A stretch of 64,000 bases of DNA from an uncultured Dysosmobacter sp. (GTDB lineage Bacteria > Bacillota > Clostridia > Oscillospirales > Oscillospiraceae): NCBI GenBank assembly GCA_934636905.1, contig CAKUBJ010000003.1, forward strand, positions 1-64,000, in the 5' to 3' direction. Under the pieces are notes generated by a model. The model saw nothing but the letters and a program-made list of their open reading frames with translations, did not search any database and was not told where the DNA came from. A program made the translations under genes and the position numbers. The first letter of the stretch is position 1. The number at the start of each line of letters is the position of its first letter. Shown here piece by piece: positions 7,596 through 16,255 of this stretch.

Positions 7596-10213
7596 TCTTC
7601 GGCGGTGAGACTCCGGTCGTCGGCCCGGAGGGTCAGGCTGAAGGCCACGCTCTTTTTGCCGGGAGCGATGCCCACGCCGGTGTAGATGTCAAAGAGCGCC
7701 ACGTCTTTGAGAAGCCCTCTGGCACCCTTGCGGATGGCGTCCTCCAGCTGCCCCACGGTGACGGACTTGCCGCACACCACGGCGATGTCCCGGGTGACGG
7801 CAGGGAATCTGGGCAGAGGCTGGTAGACCGGCTGGGCGCCCCTGTTTTCATACAGCGCGTCGAACCGCAGTTCGGCGGCGTACAGTTCGGCATCCACGCC
7901 GTAGTGCTCCGCCACATGGGGATGAACCTGCCCCAGCGTGCCCAGCAGGCGGTCACCGCAGTAGACCTTGGCGCAGCGGCCGGGATGATAGGAGGGATTC
8001 TCCCGGTCGGCCAGGAACCGGACGTCCTCCACCCGCAGCTGCTTCAGCACGGCTTCCACGGCGCCCTTGAGGGCGAAGAAGTCCATGCCGCCGTAAGCAC
8101 CCAGCGTCAGCACCTTCGGCTCGTCGGCAAGGCCGTCAGGCCGCTTGAAGTACACCCGCCCCAGTTCGTAGAGCCTGGCGGACTTGTTGCGGAAGTTGTA
8201 GTTCCGGGTCAGGATTTCCAGCATGGAGGGCAGGGTGGTGGTGCGCATGATGGAGGTGTCCTCCCCCAGCGGGTTCAGGATTTTCAGGGAGTCCCGCAGG
8301 GGGGAGTCCTTGGGAAGGTCGATTTTGTCGTAGTAGGTGGGGCTGATGAAGGAGTAGGTGATGATTTCATCATACCCGGCGGCGCGGCACACGCTGCCCA
8401 GCAGGTTTTCCGTCTGCTGGATGTCCGTCAGCCCCCGACGCTCCGTCAGACCGTTGGAGAGGGTGTCGGGGATGTTGTTGTAGCCGTAGAACCGGGCCAC
8501 TTCCTCGGCAATGTCGGAGTAATGCTCCACATCGGAACGCCAGGAGGGAACATGGATGGTGTCCCCCTCCACGGTGAAGTCCAGAGATTCCAGAATCCGC
8601 ACCATTTCTTCCCGGGACACGTCGGTGCCCAGCAGGCCGTTGACCTTCTCCGGCTCCAGCTTCACGGTGACGGGATTGGAGTCTCTGGCGATGACATCCA
8701 TGACGCCGTCCACCACTTCGCCGGCGCCCAGCAGTTCCACCAGTTCGCAGGCACGCTCCACGGCCTTCAGGGTGTTCATGGGGTCAAGCCCCTTTTCGTA
8801 GCGGGAGGAGGCGTCGGTGCGCATATTCAGCGCGGCGGCGGTGCGGTGGATGGAGGTGCCGTTGAAGTTGGCGGACTCAAAGAGCACCATGGCGGTGTCG
8901 CCTACGATTTCGGAGTTGGCGCCGCCCATGACGCCCGCTACGCAGACGGGTCTGTTCTCATCGCAGATGCAGAGCATGGAGGGGGTCAGCTTCCGCTGAT
9001 TGCCATCCAGGGTCTGGATGGTTTCCCCCTCCCGGGCGGTGCGGACGATGATATGGTTGCCCTCCACGCAGGAGAAGTCAAAGGCGTGCATGGGCTGGCC
9101 GTATTCCAGCATCACATAGTTGGTGATGTCCACGATGTTGTTGATGGGGCGGACGCCGGAGTTCCGCAGCCGTTCCCGCAGCCATGCAGGGGAAGGCTGA
9201 ATCTTCACGTTCTTTACCATCCGGGCGGTGTACCGGGGGCAGAGGTCGCCGTCCTCAATGTCGATGTCCACCAGTTCGGCAATGGAGCCGCCGCAGCCCT
9301 TCACCACAGGGGTGTGGAGTTTCAGAGGACGGTGGAAGGTGGCGCTGGCCTCCCGGGCAAGGCCGATGACGCTGAGGCAGTCGGGGCGGTTGGGGGTGAT
9401 TTCAAACTCCACCACATGGTCGTCGGCGCCGATGACCTTGGCCATGTCGTCTCCGGGCTTCACGTCCTCGTTGAGGACGAAAATGCCGTCGGCAATGCAG
9501 TGGGGGAACTCCTTCTGCTCCGCGTGGAGGTCAGTCAGGGTGCAGATGGCGTCAGCCTTGGTGTTGTAGGCCACCAAATCCCCTGTGTGGAGGTTGGAGC
9601 AGGCGGTGTCAGGAGAAGCGGTGGCGCTGCCGATGTCCAGGGTGGTGTGATACCGGCCGTAGGACTGAGGCTCCACCTCCAGCACCTTGCCGCAGACCAC
9701 GGGGCCGAACACCTTGTCCCCGGGCCGGATGTCGGTGGGGATGGAGGGCTTGGCAGGGTCGATGGGATGATAGTCGTTCAGCAGGGCGGCGGGGGTGATG
9801 ACCGCGTAGGGGTAATCATGCTCGGCGGTAAGACCCAGTTCCTTCAGGGAGCAGAGCATTCCGTTGGAGAGCACTCCCCGGAGTTTGCCCTTTTCGATTT
9901 TCACACCGCCGGGCAGCAGGGACTTGTGCTGCGCAACGGGAATCAGGTCGCCTGCATGGATGTTCCACGCGCCGGTGACAATCTGCACCGGCTCGCTCTG
10001 CCCCACGTCAATCTGGCAGACCCACATATGGTCGCTGTCCGGGTGCTTTTCCATGGACAGGATTTTGCCTACCACCACGTTTTTCAGGGACTCATCCAGC
10101 GCCGTCACCGTTTCCACCTTGGAGCCGGAGAGGGTCATGGCCTCGTCAAACTCCCGGTCACTGATGTCGGAAACGTCTACAAATTCATTTAACCATTTAC
10201 GGGAAAGAATCAT
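7529..10213 (-). CDS. pheT: Phenylalanine--tRNA ligase beta subunit with an extra OB-like insertion
   Basis: Beta subunit of the alpha2-beta2 enzyme that charges tRNA-Phe. 894 residues, about 95 longer than the usual 790-805. Order: N-terminal segment, EMAPII-type tRNA-binding OB domain (about 43-130), an additional stretch (about 137-241), then B3/B4 editing (ITPNRPDCL onward), B5, the inactive class II core and the C-terminal ferredoxin-like anticodon-binding domain ending near ECGAELR. The added stretch looks like a second, divergent copy of the OB domain (see findings). The pheS stop lies 21 bp upstream. The operon is read through the T-box leader at 11374-11592 and ends at the terminator at 7254-7288. 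Copy A of the repeat element adjoins the stop codon. Confidence 0.95.
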   Translation of the reverse strand: MILSRKWLNEFVDVSDISDREFDEAMTLSGSKVETVTALDESLKNVVVGKILSMEKHPDSDHMWVCQIDVGQSEPVQIVTGAWNIHAGDLIPVAQHKSLLPGGVKIEKGKLRGVLSNGMLCSLKELGLTAEHDYPYAVITPAALLNDYHPIDPAKPSIPTDIRPGDKVFGPVVCGKVLEVEPQSYGRYHTTLDIGSATASPDTACSNLHTGDLVAYNTKADAICTLTDLHAEQKEFPHCIADGIFVLNEDVKPGDDMAKVIGADDHVVEFEITPNRPDCLSVIGLAREASATFHRPLKLHTPVVKGCGGSIAELVDIDIEDGDLCPRYTARMVKNVKIQPSPAWLRERLRNSGVRPINNIVDITNYVMLEYGQPMHAFDFSCVEGNHIIVRTAREGETIQTLDGNQRKLTPSMLCICDENRPVCVAGVMGGANSEIVGDTAMVLFESANFNGTSIHRTAAALNMRTDASSRYEKGLDPMNTLKAVERACELVELLGAGEVVDGVMDVIARDSNPVTVKLEPEKVNGLLGTDVSREEMVRILESLDFTVEGDTIHVPSWRSDVEHYSDIAEEVARFYGYNNIPDTLSNGLTERRGLTDIQQTENLLGSVCRAAGYDEIITYSFISPTYYDKIDLPKDSPLRDSLKILNPLGEDTSIMRTTTLPSMLEILTRNYNFRNKSARLYELGRVYFKRPDGLADEPKVLTLGAYGGMDFFALKGAVEAVLKQLRVEDVRFLADRENPSYHPGRCAKVYCGDRLLGTLGQVHPHVAEHYGVDAELYAAELRFDALYENRGAQPVYQPLPRFPAVTRDIAVVCGKSVTVGQLEDAIRKGARGLLKDVALFDIYTGVGIAPGKKSVAFSLTLRADDRSLTAEEADEDVKSILESLRAECGAELR

Positions 10214-10234
10214 TGTCTATACCTTGCCTCTCTG

Positions 10235-11263
10235 TCAAAATTGAGTCAGGAACCGCTCGTCGTTCTCGAAAATCAGCCGCAGGTCACTGATTTTGAAGTG
10301 ACCCATGGCGAAGCGCTCCAGTCCCATGCCGAAGGCGAAGCCGGAATACTCGTCGGGGTCAATGCCGCAGTTCCGCAGCACCTTGGGGTGCACCATGCCG
10401 GCGCCCAGCACCTCAATCCAGCCCTCGCCCTTGCAGGTGGGGCAGCCCTTGCCGCCGCACTTGTGGCACTGGATGTCCACCTCGCAGGAGGGCTCCGTGA
10501 AGGGGAAGTGGTGGGGACGGAAGCGGGTGACGGAGCCGGGGCCGTAGATGGCCTTGATGACGGCGTTCAGCGTGCCTTTCAGGTCCGCCATGGTCACGCC
10601 CTTGTCCACCACCAGACCCTCGATCTGATGGAACATGGGGGAGTGGGTGGCGTCCACCTCGTCCTTGCGGTACACCCGGCCGGGGGAGATCATGCGGATG
10701 GGCACGCCGTGCTCCTCCATGGCCCGGATCTGCATGGGAGATGTCTGGGTGCGCAGCAGGATTTTGGAATCCTCCGTGAGGTAGAAGGTATCCGTCCAGT
10801 CCCGGGAGGGGTGGGATTCCGGCGCGTTCAGCTTGGTGAAATTGTAGCTTTCCAGTTCGATTTCCGGGCCGTCCATGATTTCAAAGCCCATGTCCAGAAA
10901 TACCTGCTTGATTTCGTCCAGCACGGTGTACATGGGATGCTTGTGCCCCAGTTCCATGGCCTTGCCGGGGATGGTGACGTCCACCGTCTCGGCCTCCAGC
11001 CTGGCCTCCAGTGCCGCCTTCTGCAAAATGGCGGACTGGGACTCGATGGCCTTTTCCACGGCGGCGCGCACCTCGTTGGCCATCTGTCCCATGACGGGGC
11101 GCTCCTGAGCGGAGAGACTGCCCATCTGCTTGAGGACGGCGGTCAGTTCTCCCTTTTTGCCCAGATACTTCACCCGCAGGGCGTCCAGTTCCGCCGCGGC
11201 TTTGGTGCCCGCGATGGATTCCATGGCGCCTTTGCGGATGGCTTCCAGCTGTTCTTTCATCAT
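10235..11263 (-). CDS. pheS: Phenylalanine--tRNA ligase alpha subunit
   Basis: Catalytic subunit, 342 residues, normal length. An N-terminal coiled coil (about 1-85) that binds tRNA is followed by the class II aminoacyl-tRNA synthetase core, with motif 2 around PGRVYRKDEVDATHSPMFHQ and motif 3 around FGMGLERFAM. A CHKCGGKGCPTCKG segment inside the core carries four cysteines, as in several clostridial PheS. The start is the first of two adjacent ATG codons, with AAAGGAG 10 nt upstream; longer in-frame starts would lie inside the T-box. Controlled by the Phe T-box upstream and cotranscribed with pheT. Confidence 0.96.
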   Translation of the reverse strand: MMKEQLEAIRKGAMESIAGTKAAAELDALRVKYLGKKGELTAVLKQMGSLSAQERPVMGQMANEVRAAVEKAIESQSAILQKAALEARLEAETVDVTIPGKAMELGHKHPMYTVLDEIKQVFLDMGFEIMDGPEIELESYNFTKLNAPESHPSRDWTDTFYLTEDSKILLRTQTSPMQIRAMEEHGVPIRMISPGRVYRKDEVDATHSPMFHQIEGLVVDKGVTMADLKGTLNAVIKAIYGPGSVTRFRPHHFPFTEPSCEVDIQCHKCGGKGCPTCKGEGWIEVLGAGMVHPKVLRNCGIDPDEYSGFAFGMGLERFAMGHFKISDLRLIFENDERFLTQF

Positions 11264-11373
11264 AAACGCAAAACTCCTTTGTGTTGGAATGGGATAACGG
11301 AATGGGGCTGTGAGGCGGCTTTGTACTGCGTCCGGCGGCAGGGCAGGTGTTCCGGAAGTGCAAAATAAAAAGC

Positions 11374-11592
11374 CCTCCATCCCATCCTTGGGACGAAAGA
11401 CTTCCTTCCGCGGTACCACCCAAATTTGCGCCGGAGCGCACACTTGCACCCCGGTAACGGAGGGTATCCGCCATGTTTCCATGGAAGCTCCGGGGCGAAC
11501 CAAACCGGGCGTCCGCAGGTCGGCTTGCAGCCGGTGACCGACCCTCTCTGCGGCGGCGTTTCAGGTTATTTTCCCGTTCACAGCCTGTATCG
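11374..11592 (-). promoter_or_regulatory. T-box leader of pheST
   Basis: A tRNA-sensing riboswitch on the minus strand. The antiterminator signature GGGTGGTACCGCGG lies at about 11409-11422. The terminator arm follows: a 10-bp stem with wobble pairs (11374-11383 with 11390-11399) and a T-rich run (11362-11371). Stem I, with an AGAGAGGG segment, occupies about 11480-11560. A TTC triplet at 11497-11499 is a candidate Phe specifier, but I could not fold stem I with certainty. Uncharged tRNA-Phe would stabilise the antiterminator and switch on pheS-pheT. About 100 nt of plain leader follow before pheS. Confidence 0.93.
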
Positions 11593-11598
11593 TACCCA

Positions 11599-11627
11599 TA
11601 TATAACATAGAATCCGGGAAAATGCAA
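11599..11627 (-). promoter_or_regulatory. Promoter of the pheST T-box transcript
   Basis: Minus-strand TTGCAT (11622-11627), 17 bp, TATATA (11599-11604), immediately upstream of the T-box. Confidence 0.75.
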
Positions 11628-11675
11628 GCGCAAAATGCACAAAAACAGGAAATCCGGGGGACGGAAAGAATTTCG

Positions 11676-11704
11676 TTGCACCCGGCGCCGTCCTATGGTA
11701 GAAT
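11676..11704 (+). promoter_or_regulatory. Promoter of the cytidylate-kinase-like gene
   Basis: TTGCAC (11676-11681), 17 bp, TAGAAT (11699-11704), about 50 bp ahead of the ATG. It faces away from the pheST promoter. Confidence 0.7.
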
Positions 11705-11752
11705 GAAGCCGGAAAATAACCCGCCAGTGCGGGCAGGAGGGAGAAACTGACT

Positions 11753-12352
11753 ATGAACAAGATCATCACCATCAGCCGGGAGTACGGTGCAGGCGGCCAT
11801 TCCATCGGCCGGCGGGTAGCGGAGGAACTGGGGATCCCGTTCTACGACCGGGACATTCTGAAGGAGACGGTGAAGACCAGCGGCTTTGACCCGGACATGG
11901 TGGAGCACGATCAGGAGGACGTATCCTCTACGAATTTCTTCCTCAAGAGCATCTGCTCTTTCTCGGACGCCTCCTTCTCCGACACCCAGGATGCCATTCA
12001 CGACGTGCAGAAGGCCGTCATCCTCCACTTCGCCAAGGAAGGCCCCTGCGTGATTCTGGGGCGCTGCGCCGACGAGATTCTGCGGGAGGCGGGAATGGAG
12101 TCCCTGAACGTGTTCATCCACGCCGATGCGGTGCACCGGGCAGTGCGGGTCAGCGAACTGACCGGCTCCAAGGATGCCACGGAGCTTCAGAAAATCATTA
12201 CGAAGAAGGACGACAGCCGCCACACCTACTATCATCACTACACCGGCAAGAAGTGGGGGGACTGCCACAATTACCAGCTGGTGCTGGACAGCGGCGCGCT
12301 GGGCTATGACCTGTGCGTCAAGCTGATTCTGGAAGCCGCTCAGGCCGAATAA
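11753..12352 (+). CDS. Cytidylate kinase-like family protein
   Basis: 199-residue P-loop protein of the Cytidylate_kin_2 type, common in Firmicutes. It begins with a modified nucleotide-binding loop (ISREYGAGGHSIG, residues about 7-19) where true CMP kinases have GxxGxGKS, and carries a lid-like Arg/Asp segment (KKDDSRHTYYHHYTGKKW). It is shorter than genuine Cmk and lacks a clear classical Walker A, so CMP phosphorylation is uncertain. GGAGGGA lies ahead of the ATG. It has its own promoter and a terminator at 12391-12437. Confidence 0.85.
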   Translation: MNKIITISREYGAGGHSIGRRVAEELGIPFYDRDILKETVKTSGFDPDMVEHDQEDVSSTNFFLKSICSFSDASFSDTQDAIHDVQKAVILHFAKEGPCVILGRCADEILREAGMESLNVFIHADAVHRAVRVSELTGSKDATELQKIITKKDDSRHTYYHHYTGKKWGDCHNYQLVLDSGALGYDLCVKLILEAAQAE

Positions 12353-12390
12353 AACGGAAATCCCCCTGACGGGGCGGCAGAGCCATGAAG

Positions 12391-12437
12391 CGCCCTGACA
12401 GGCCGTTGCGTATGCGATGCCTGCCGGGGCGTTTTTT
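12391..12437 (+). terminator. Terminator of the cytidylate-kinase-like gene
   Basis: A 13-bp stem with one mismatch (12391-12403 with 12419-12431), followed by six T. Confidence 0.82.
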
Positions 12438-12503
12438 CAGTGCCGCTTTCCGGGGCACAGGATTCCCGCAGAACCCCTGCGGAGGGAAAAAGGAGGAATC
12501 TCT

Positions 12504-14045
12504 TTGAAACTGACAACATCCGCCCAGATGCGGGAACTGGATAAAATCGCCATCGAGGAGCGGCACATCCCCTCCATCGACCTGATGGAGCGGGCGGCGG
12601 AGGGCGTGGCGGAGGCGGTGCTGGCGCTGCTGCCGGAGAAGCCCTCCCGGTGCCGGGCAGCGGCGCTGTGCGGCTCGGGAAACAACGGCGGAGACGGCAT
12701 TGCCGCCGCACGGCTGCTGTTTTTGAAAGGAGTGCGGGTGCGCTGCTTTCTGGTGGGGGACTATGAAAAGCTGACTCCGGACAGCATGGAAATGACCCGC
12801 CGCCTGTCGGACTGCGGCGTGGAACTGGAGCGCTTTGACCCGAAAAATGAGGAGCAGCTGGGGTATATCCGCCGCTGCGACGCGGTGATTGACACCGTGT
12901 TCGGCGTGGGGCTGAACCGGGAGGTGACGGAGGGCAGCGTCTTTGCCGCCGCCATTGACCTGATGAACGAAAGCCGGGGGCACGTCATTGCCGCCGACAT
13001 TGCCAGCGGCGTGGAGGCGGACACCGGCCGGATTCTGGGCAGAGCCGTCCGGGCGGAGCGAACCGTGACCTTCACCTTCCCCAAAATCGGGCAGGCAGTG
13101 GGGGAGGGCGCCATTTACAGCGGACAGGTTTCCGTGGAGGACATCGGGATTCCGGCAGACCTGAAGCGGAAGCTGACAAGCGCCGCCCAGACGGTGGAGC
13201 CGGACTTTGTGGGCTGGGCGCTGCCGCCCCGGCAGGCGGACGGCCACAAGGGCACCTTCGGGAAGCTGCTGATTGTGGGCGGCGCCGTGGGGTACACCGG
13301 CGCGCCGTATCTGGCGGCGTCGGCGGCAGTGCGCACCGGCTGCGGACTGGTGTCTCTGGGGGTGCCGGAGGTCATCTGGCCTGTGGAGGCAGCCAAGTGC
13401 ACCTCCGCCATGCCCTTCCCCCTGCCGGAGAAGGGCGGAATGCTCTCCGGCAAAGCCATACCGCAGATTCTGAAGAAACTCTCCGGCTGTGACGTGCTGG
13501 CGCTTGGCCCCGGACTGGGCCGCAGTGAAGAAACGGCCCGGCTGGTGTGGGAACTGCTGAAGACGGAGAAGCCGGTGGTGCTGGACGCCGACGGCATAAA
13601 TGCCCTTGCCGGGCATATGGATGTACTGGATGCCCGCCGGGGGCGCGTCACAATCCTGACGCCCCATGACGTGGAGTTTGCCCGCATGGGCGGGGAACTC
13701 AGGGGCGGCGACCGGGTAAAGGCGGCGCGGGACTTCGCCGTGTCCCACGGCTGCGTGCTGGTGCTGAAGGGGCACCGGACGGTGACGGCCGCGCCGGAGG
13801 GGAACGTTCTGGTGAACACCACCGGGAGCAGCGGCCTTGCCAAGGGGGGCAGCGGAGACGTCCTTACCGGCGTCATCGCCTCCCTGCTGGCACAGGGTGC
13901 CGGGGCGGTGCAGGCGGCTGCTGCCGGGGCGTGGCTCCACGGCCGGGCAGGGGACTTGGCGCAGCAGGAACTGACGGCCTACGGCACGACGCCGGAGGAC
14001 ACCGTGCACCGCCTGCCGGCAGCCATCCGGGAAATTCTGGAATAA
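12504..14045 (+). CDS. nnr: Bifunctional NAD(P)H-hydrate epimerase / ADP-dependent dehydratase
   Basis: Repairs damaged NAD(P)HX. The N-terminal epimerase half (NnrE, about residues 1-205) shows GSGNNGGDG. The C-terminal dehydratase half (NnrD, about 225-510) shows GTFGKLLIVGG, LDADGINAL, LTPHDVEFARM and the ATP/ADP-site segment GSSGLAKGGSGDVLTG. 513 residues, the usual fusion length. The start is a TTG at 12504 with AGGAGG 7 nt upstream; this begins the protein at LKLTTSAQMRELD, where the family starts, whereas an in-frame ATG at 12417 lies inside the upstream terminator. A lipoprotein gene follows 14 bp later. Confidence 0.93.
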   Translation: MKLTTSAQMRELDKIAIEERHIPSIDLMERAAEGVAEAVLALLPEKPSRCRAAALCGSGNNGGDGIAAARLLFLKGVRVRCFLVGDYEKLTPDSMEMTRRLSDCGVELERFDPKNEEQLGYIRRCDAVIDTVFGVGLNREVTEGSVFAAAIDLMNESRGHVIAADIASGVEADTGRILGRAVRAERTVTFTFPKIGQAVGEGAIYSGQVSVEDIGIPADLKRKLTSAAQTVEPDFVGWALPPRQADGHKGTFGKLLIVGGAVGYTGAPYLAASAAVRTGCGLVSLGVPEVIWPVEAAKCTSAMPFPLPEKGGMLSGKAIPQILKKLSGCDVLALGPGLGRSEETARLVWELLKTEKPVVLDADGINALAGHMDVLDARRGRVTILTPHDVEFARMGGELRGGDRVKAARDFAVSHGCVLVLKGHRTVTAAPEGNVLVNTTGSSGLAKGGSGDVLTGVIASLLAQGAGAVQAAAAGAWLHGRAGDLAQQELTAYGTTPEDTVHRLPAAIREILE

Positions 14046-14059
14046 CGGAGGAAAACGGG

Positions 14060-14659
14060 GTGCGCATTGTAAAATGTGTACCGATGATGACCCTGTGCCT
14101 GCTGCTGTGTGGCTGCGGTGCACAGGAAAAGGAGCCGGCGGCGGATTTCAGAGCCGCCTATCAGGAGATGTCCGGCTGTGAAATGACGGCGGAGGTCACC
14201 TGTGACCAGTCCGGACGGGCGTGGACGGCAGTCCTGCGGAGCACCTGCGTGCCGGAGGGGGAGAGCACCGTGGAGGTGCTGGAGCCGCTGGAACTGGCCG
14301 GCGTCCGGGCCGTCATCCAGGAGGAGGGCTGGACGCTGGAATACGGCGACCTGTGCCTGAACGCCGGGACGCTGAGCGGGGAGGACATCAGCCCCGCCGA
14401 AGCGCTGCCCCGGATGATGTCCGCCCTGCGGGAGGGCTGGCTGCTGGAGGAGAACGACGAGGAATGGGAGGCAGTTCCCTGCACCCGGCTGGCGCTGGAG
14501 CAGACCGGCGGCGCCGGCGGGGAAATTGTGACCACCCTCTGGCTCCGGCAGGCGGAGGGCACCCCTCTTTACGGAGAAATCGCCGTGGACGGCGAAACAA
14601 TTTTGAAAGCCCGGTTTACGGATTTTGCATTCTGTGATACAATAGCGGAAACCCCATGA
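14060..14659 (+). CDS. Putative lipoprotein of unknown function
   Basis: 199-residue exported protein. A short N-terminal segment with hydrophobic core MMTLCLLLCGC is a lipobox-like signal with the lipidated cysteine in the CGC stretch. The rest is acidic and beta-rich, with alternating strands (for example ESTVEVLEPLELAGVRAVI), somewhat like LolA/LolB-fold lipoproteins, but I cannot assign a family. The start is a GTG at 14060 with GGAGG 8 nt upstream. It is probably cotranscribed with the NAD(P)HX repair gene, and its last codons contain the candidate alr promoter. Confidence 0.75.
   Translation: MRIVKCVPMMTLCLLLCGCGAQEKEPAADFRAAYQEMSGCEMTAEVTCDQSGRAWTAVLRSTCVPEGESTVEVLEPLELAGVRAVIQEEGWTLEYGDLCLNAGTLSGEDISPAEALPRMMSALREGWLLEENDEEWEAVPCTRLALEQTGGAGGEIVTTLWLRQAEGTPLYGEIAVDGETILKARFTDFAFCDTIAETP
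14615..14643 (+). promoter_or_regulatory. Candidate alr promoter
   Basis: TTTACG (14615-14620), 17 bp, TACAAT (14638-14643), inside the end of the lipoprotein gene and about 60 bp ahead of alr. Confidence 0.55.
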
Positions 14660-14705
14660 AAAACAGCGGGAGTCCCGCAAATTCACAAAAGACAGGTGAA
14701 TCACT

Positions 14706-15872
14706 TTGGAGGATACGATTCTGCGGCGCACCTGGGCGGAAATTGACCTGGATGCGCTGGAACACAATTATAACATCGCCCGGCAGAGAACTGGCGCCGG
14801 TGTGAAATATCTGGGGGTGGTGAAGGCGGATGCCTACGGCCACGGCGCGGTGCAGGTTTCCCGGAAACTGGAGCAGCTGGGGGCGGACTATCTGGCGGTG
14901 TCCAGTCTGGACGAGGCCCGGGAACTGCGTCACGGCGGCATTGCCATGCCCATCCTGATTCTGGGGCATACGCCTCCGGAGATGGTGCCCCAGCTGATTG
15001 CTTACAACATCACCCAGGCGGTGTCCGCCAAGGCCAAGGCGGAGGAATACAGCGCCGAGGCGGTGAAATGCGGCGGCACCCTGCGGGTGCACATCAAGGT
15101 GGACACCGGGATGTCCCGGCTGGGCTTTCTGGTGCGCGGTGAGCATTTTGAGGGCGGCGTGGACGCCATTGCGGCCTCCTGCGCCCTGCCGGGGCTGGAC
15201 GCCGAGGGCATTTTCACCCACTTTGCCGTCTCCGACATGGACGGCGAAGACTGCGAGGCCTATACCCGGGAGCAGTTCGGCGTGTTCACCCATGTGCTGG
15301 ACGCGCTGGCGGCGCAGGGCCGCACCTTCCGCATCCGCCATTGCGCCAACAGCGGCGCCCTGACCCGGTATCCGGAGATGTATCTGGATATGGTGCGTCC
15401 CGGCATCGCCCTCTACGGCGTGGGGGACGACGCCCAACGGCTGGGACTGCGGCCGGTCATGAGCCTGAAGTCCAGCATTTCCACCATCAAGATTTTTGAC
15501 CCGGACACCACCGTCAGCTACGGGCGCACCTTCCGCACCACGGGGAAGACCCGCATCGGCGTGCTGCCCATCGGCTATGCCGACGGCTTCTTCCGGGGGT
15601 TGTCCAACCGCATGGCGGTGCAGACGGCTTATGGCCCGGCACCCCTACGGGGACGGATCTGCATGGATATGTGCATGGTGGATCTGACGGATCTGCCGGA
15701 GGTAAAGGTGGGGGACACCGTGGAGATCTTCGGCAAGACCCAGAGTGTGGACAGTCTGGCCGCCCTTCTGGATACCATCCCCTACGAACTGATCTGCGCC
15801 GTCAGCAAGCGGGTGCCGAGATTGTACATGGAGCAGGGGAAAGAGGTAGAGCGGAGCCTGCGGCTGCTGTAA
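14706..15872 (+). CDS. alr: Alanine racemase
   Basis: PLP enzyme converting L-alanine to D-alanine for peptidoglycan. 388 residues, normal length. An N-terminal TIM-barrel carries the PLP lysine in VKADAYGHGA (K40). The C-terminal beta domain carries the catalytic tyrosine in VSYGRTF and the substrate-entry segment IGYADGF, with the conserved ICMDM segment. The start is a TTG at 14706, with AGGTGA 6 nt upstream; the family starts close to RRTWAEIDLDAL, which supports it. The last 27 codons are duplicated 217 bp downstream as part of repeat element copy B. Confidence 0.96.
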   Translation: MEDTILRRTWAEIDLDALEHNYNIARQRTGAGVKYLGVVKADAYGHGAVQVSRKLEQLGADYLAVSSLDEARELRHGGIAMPILILGHTPPEMVPQLIAYNITQAVSAKAKAEEYSAEAVKCGGTLRVHIKVDTGMSRLGFLVRGEHFEGGVDAIAASCALPGLDAEGIFTHFAVSDMDGEDCEAYTREQFGVFTHVLDALAAQGRTFRIRHCANSGALTRYPEMYLDMVRPGIALYGVGDDAQRLGLRPVMSLKSSISTIKIFDPDTTVSYGRTFRTTGKTRIGVLPIGYADGFFRGLSNRMAVQTAYGPAPLRGRICMDMCMVDLTDLPEVKVGDTVEIFGKTQSVDSLAALLDTIPYELICAVSKRVPRLYMEQGKEVERSLRLL

Positions 15873-16090
15873 GCGGGTCAGTTCGCCGCCGCAAATGCGG
15901 CGTACAAGCGTTTTGCGGAGCAAAACCTTGAAATGAGCCGGATTCATTCCGGGTCATTTGCGTGCAATGACAGGGTTCCCGCCGGAATCCGATTCCGGTG
16001 GGACACTGACCTGCGCCGTCAGCAAGCGGGTACCGAGATTGTACATGGAGCAGGGGAAAGAGGTAGAGCGGAGCCTGCGGCTGCTGTAAG
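15788..16090 (+). repeat. Structured 3'-end-duplicating element, copy B (alr)
   Basis: The last 86 bp of alr (15788-15873, ending one base past TAA) recur at 16005-16090 with two mismatches. The core between them is 15874-16004 (131 bp). It contains hairpins CGCCGC/GCGGCG (15887-15902), GTTTTGC/GCAAAAC (15910-15926) and CCGGA/TCCGG with loop TTCAT (15938-15952), then TCATT/AATGA (15954-15970), the block CAGGGTTCCC (15971-15980), and a final long hairpin (15978-16002) ending GGGAC at the junction. Every block matches copies A and C, while most stem bases differ in a paired way. No reading frame of note lies inside. Confidence 0.9.
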
Positions 16091-16255
16091 TCGGCAGCGC
16101 TCTGCCGCACACGACGCCTGTCCGCCGCATAGGATGCTGCGGGGCGGGACACCGGAATTTTGCCGGCGGGGTATAAATTCCGGGACTGCGTGGGAGAATG
16201 AAAGTGGCCTCACCGAATCGGTGACGGGTACTTCTTTCGGCGGAGTGTGAACTTT
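16091..16255 (+). other. Gene-free leader ahead of mazF
   Basis: 165 bp between repeat element B and mazF. In other Firmicutes an antitoxin gene would be expected here. I see no antitoxin-like reading frame and no clear promoter, only imperfect GC-rich inverted repeats. Confidence 0.5.

Noticed and set aside
7436..10192. A 918-codon open frame on the plus strand opposite pheT, and similar long antisense frames opposite glmS, recN, aconitase and others
   Set aside because: They mirror well-known genes, arise from high-GC codon bias, lack ribosome sites and have low-complexity His/Gly/Gln-rich translations.
11310..11681. Longer N-terminus for PheS extending upstream
   Set aside because: The extension lies inside the T-box leader and its terminator; the ATG at 11263 has a proper ribosome site.
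15978..16002. Terminal hairpins of the repeat elements as ordinary transcription terminators
   Set aside because: None is followed by a T tract in the gene direction; in the pheT case a proper terminator exists further downstream.
15874..16004. Integron cassette or attC-like site
   Set aside because: No cassette genes, integrase or attC core sites; the flanking repeats are host gene ends rather than shared recombination sites.
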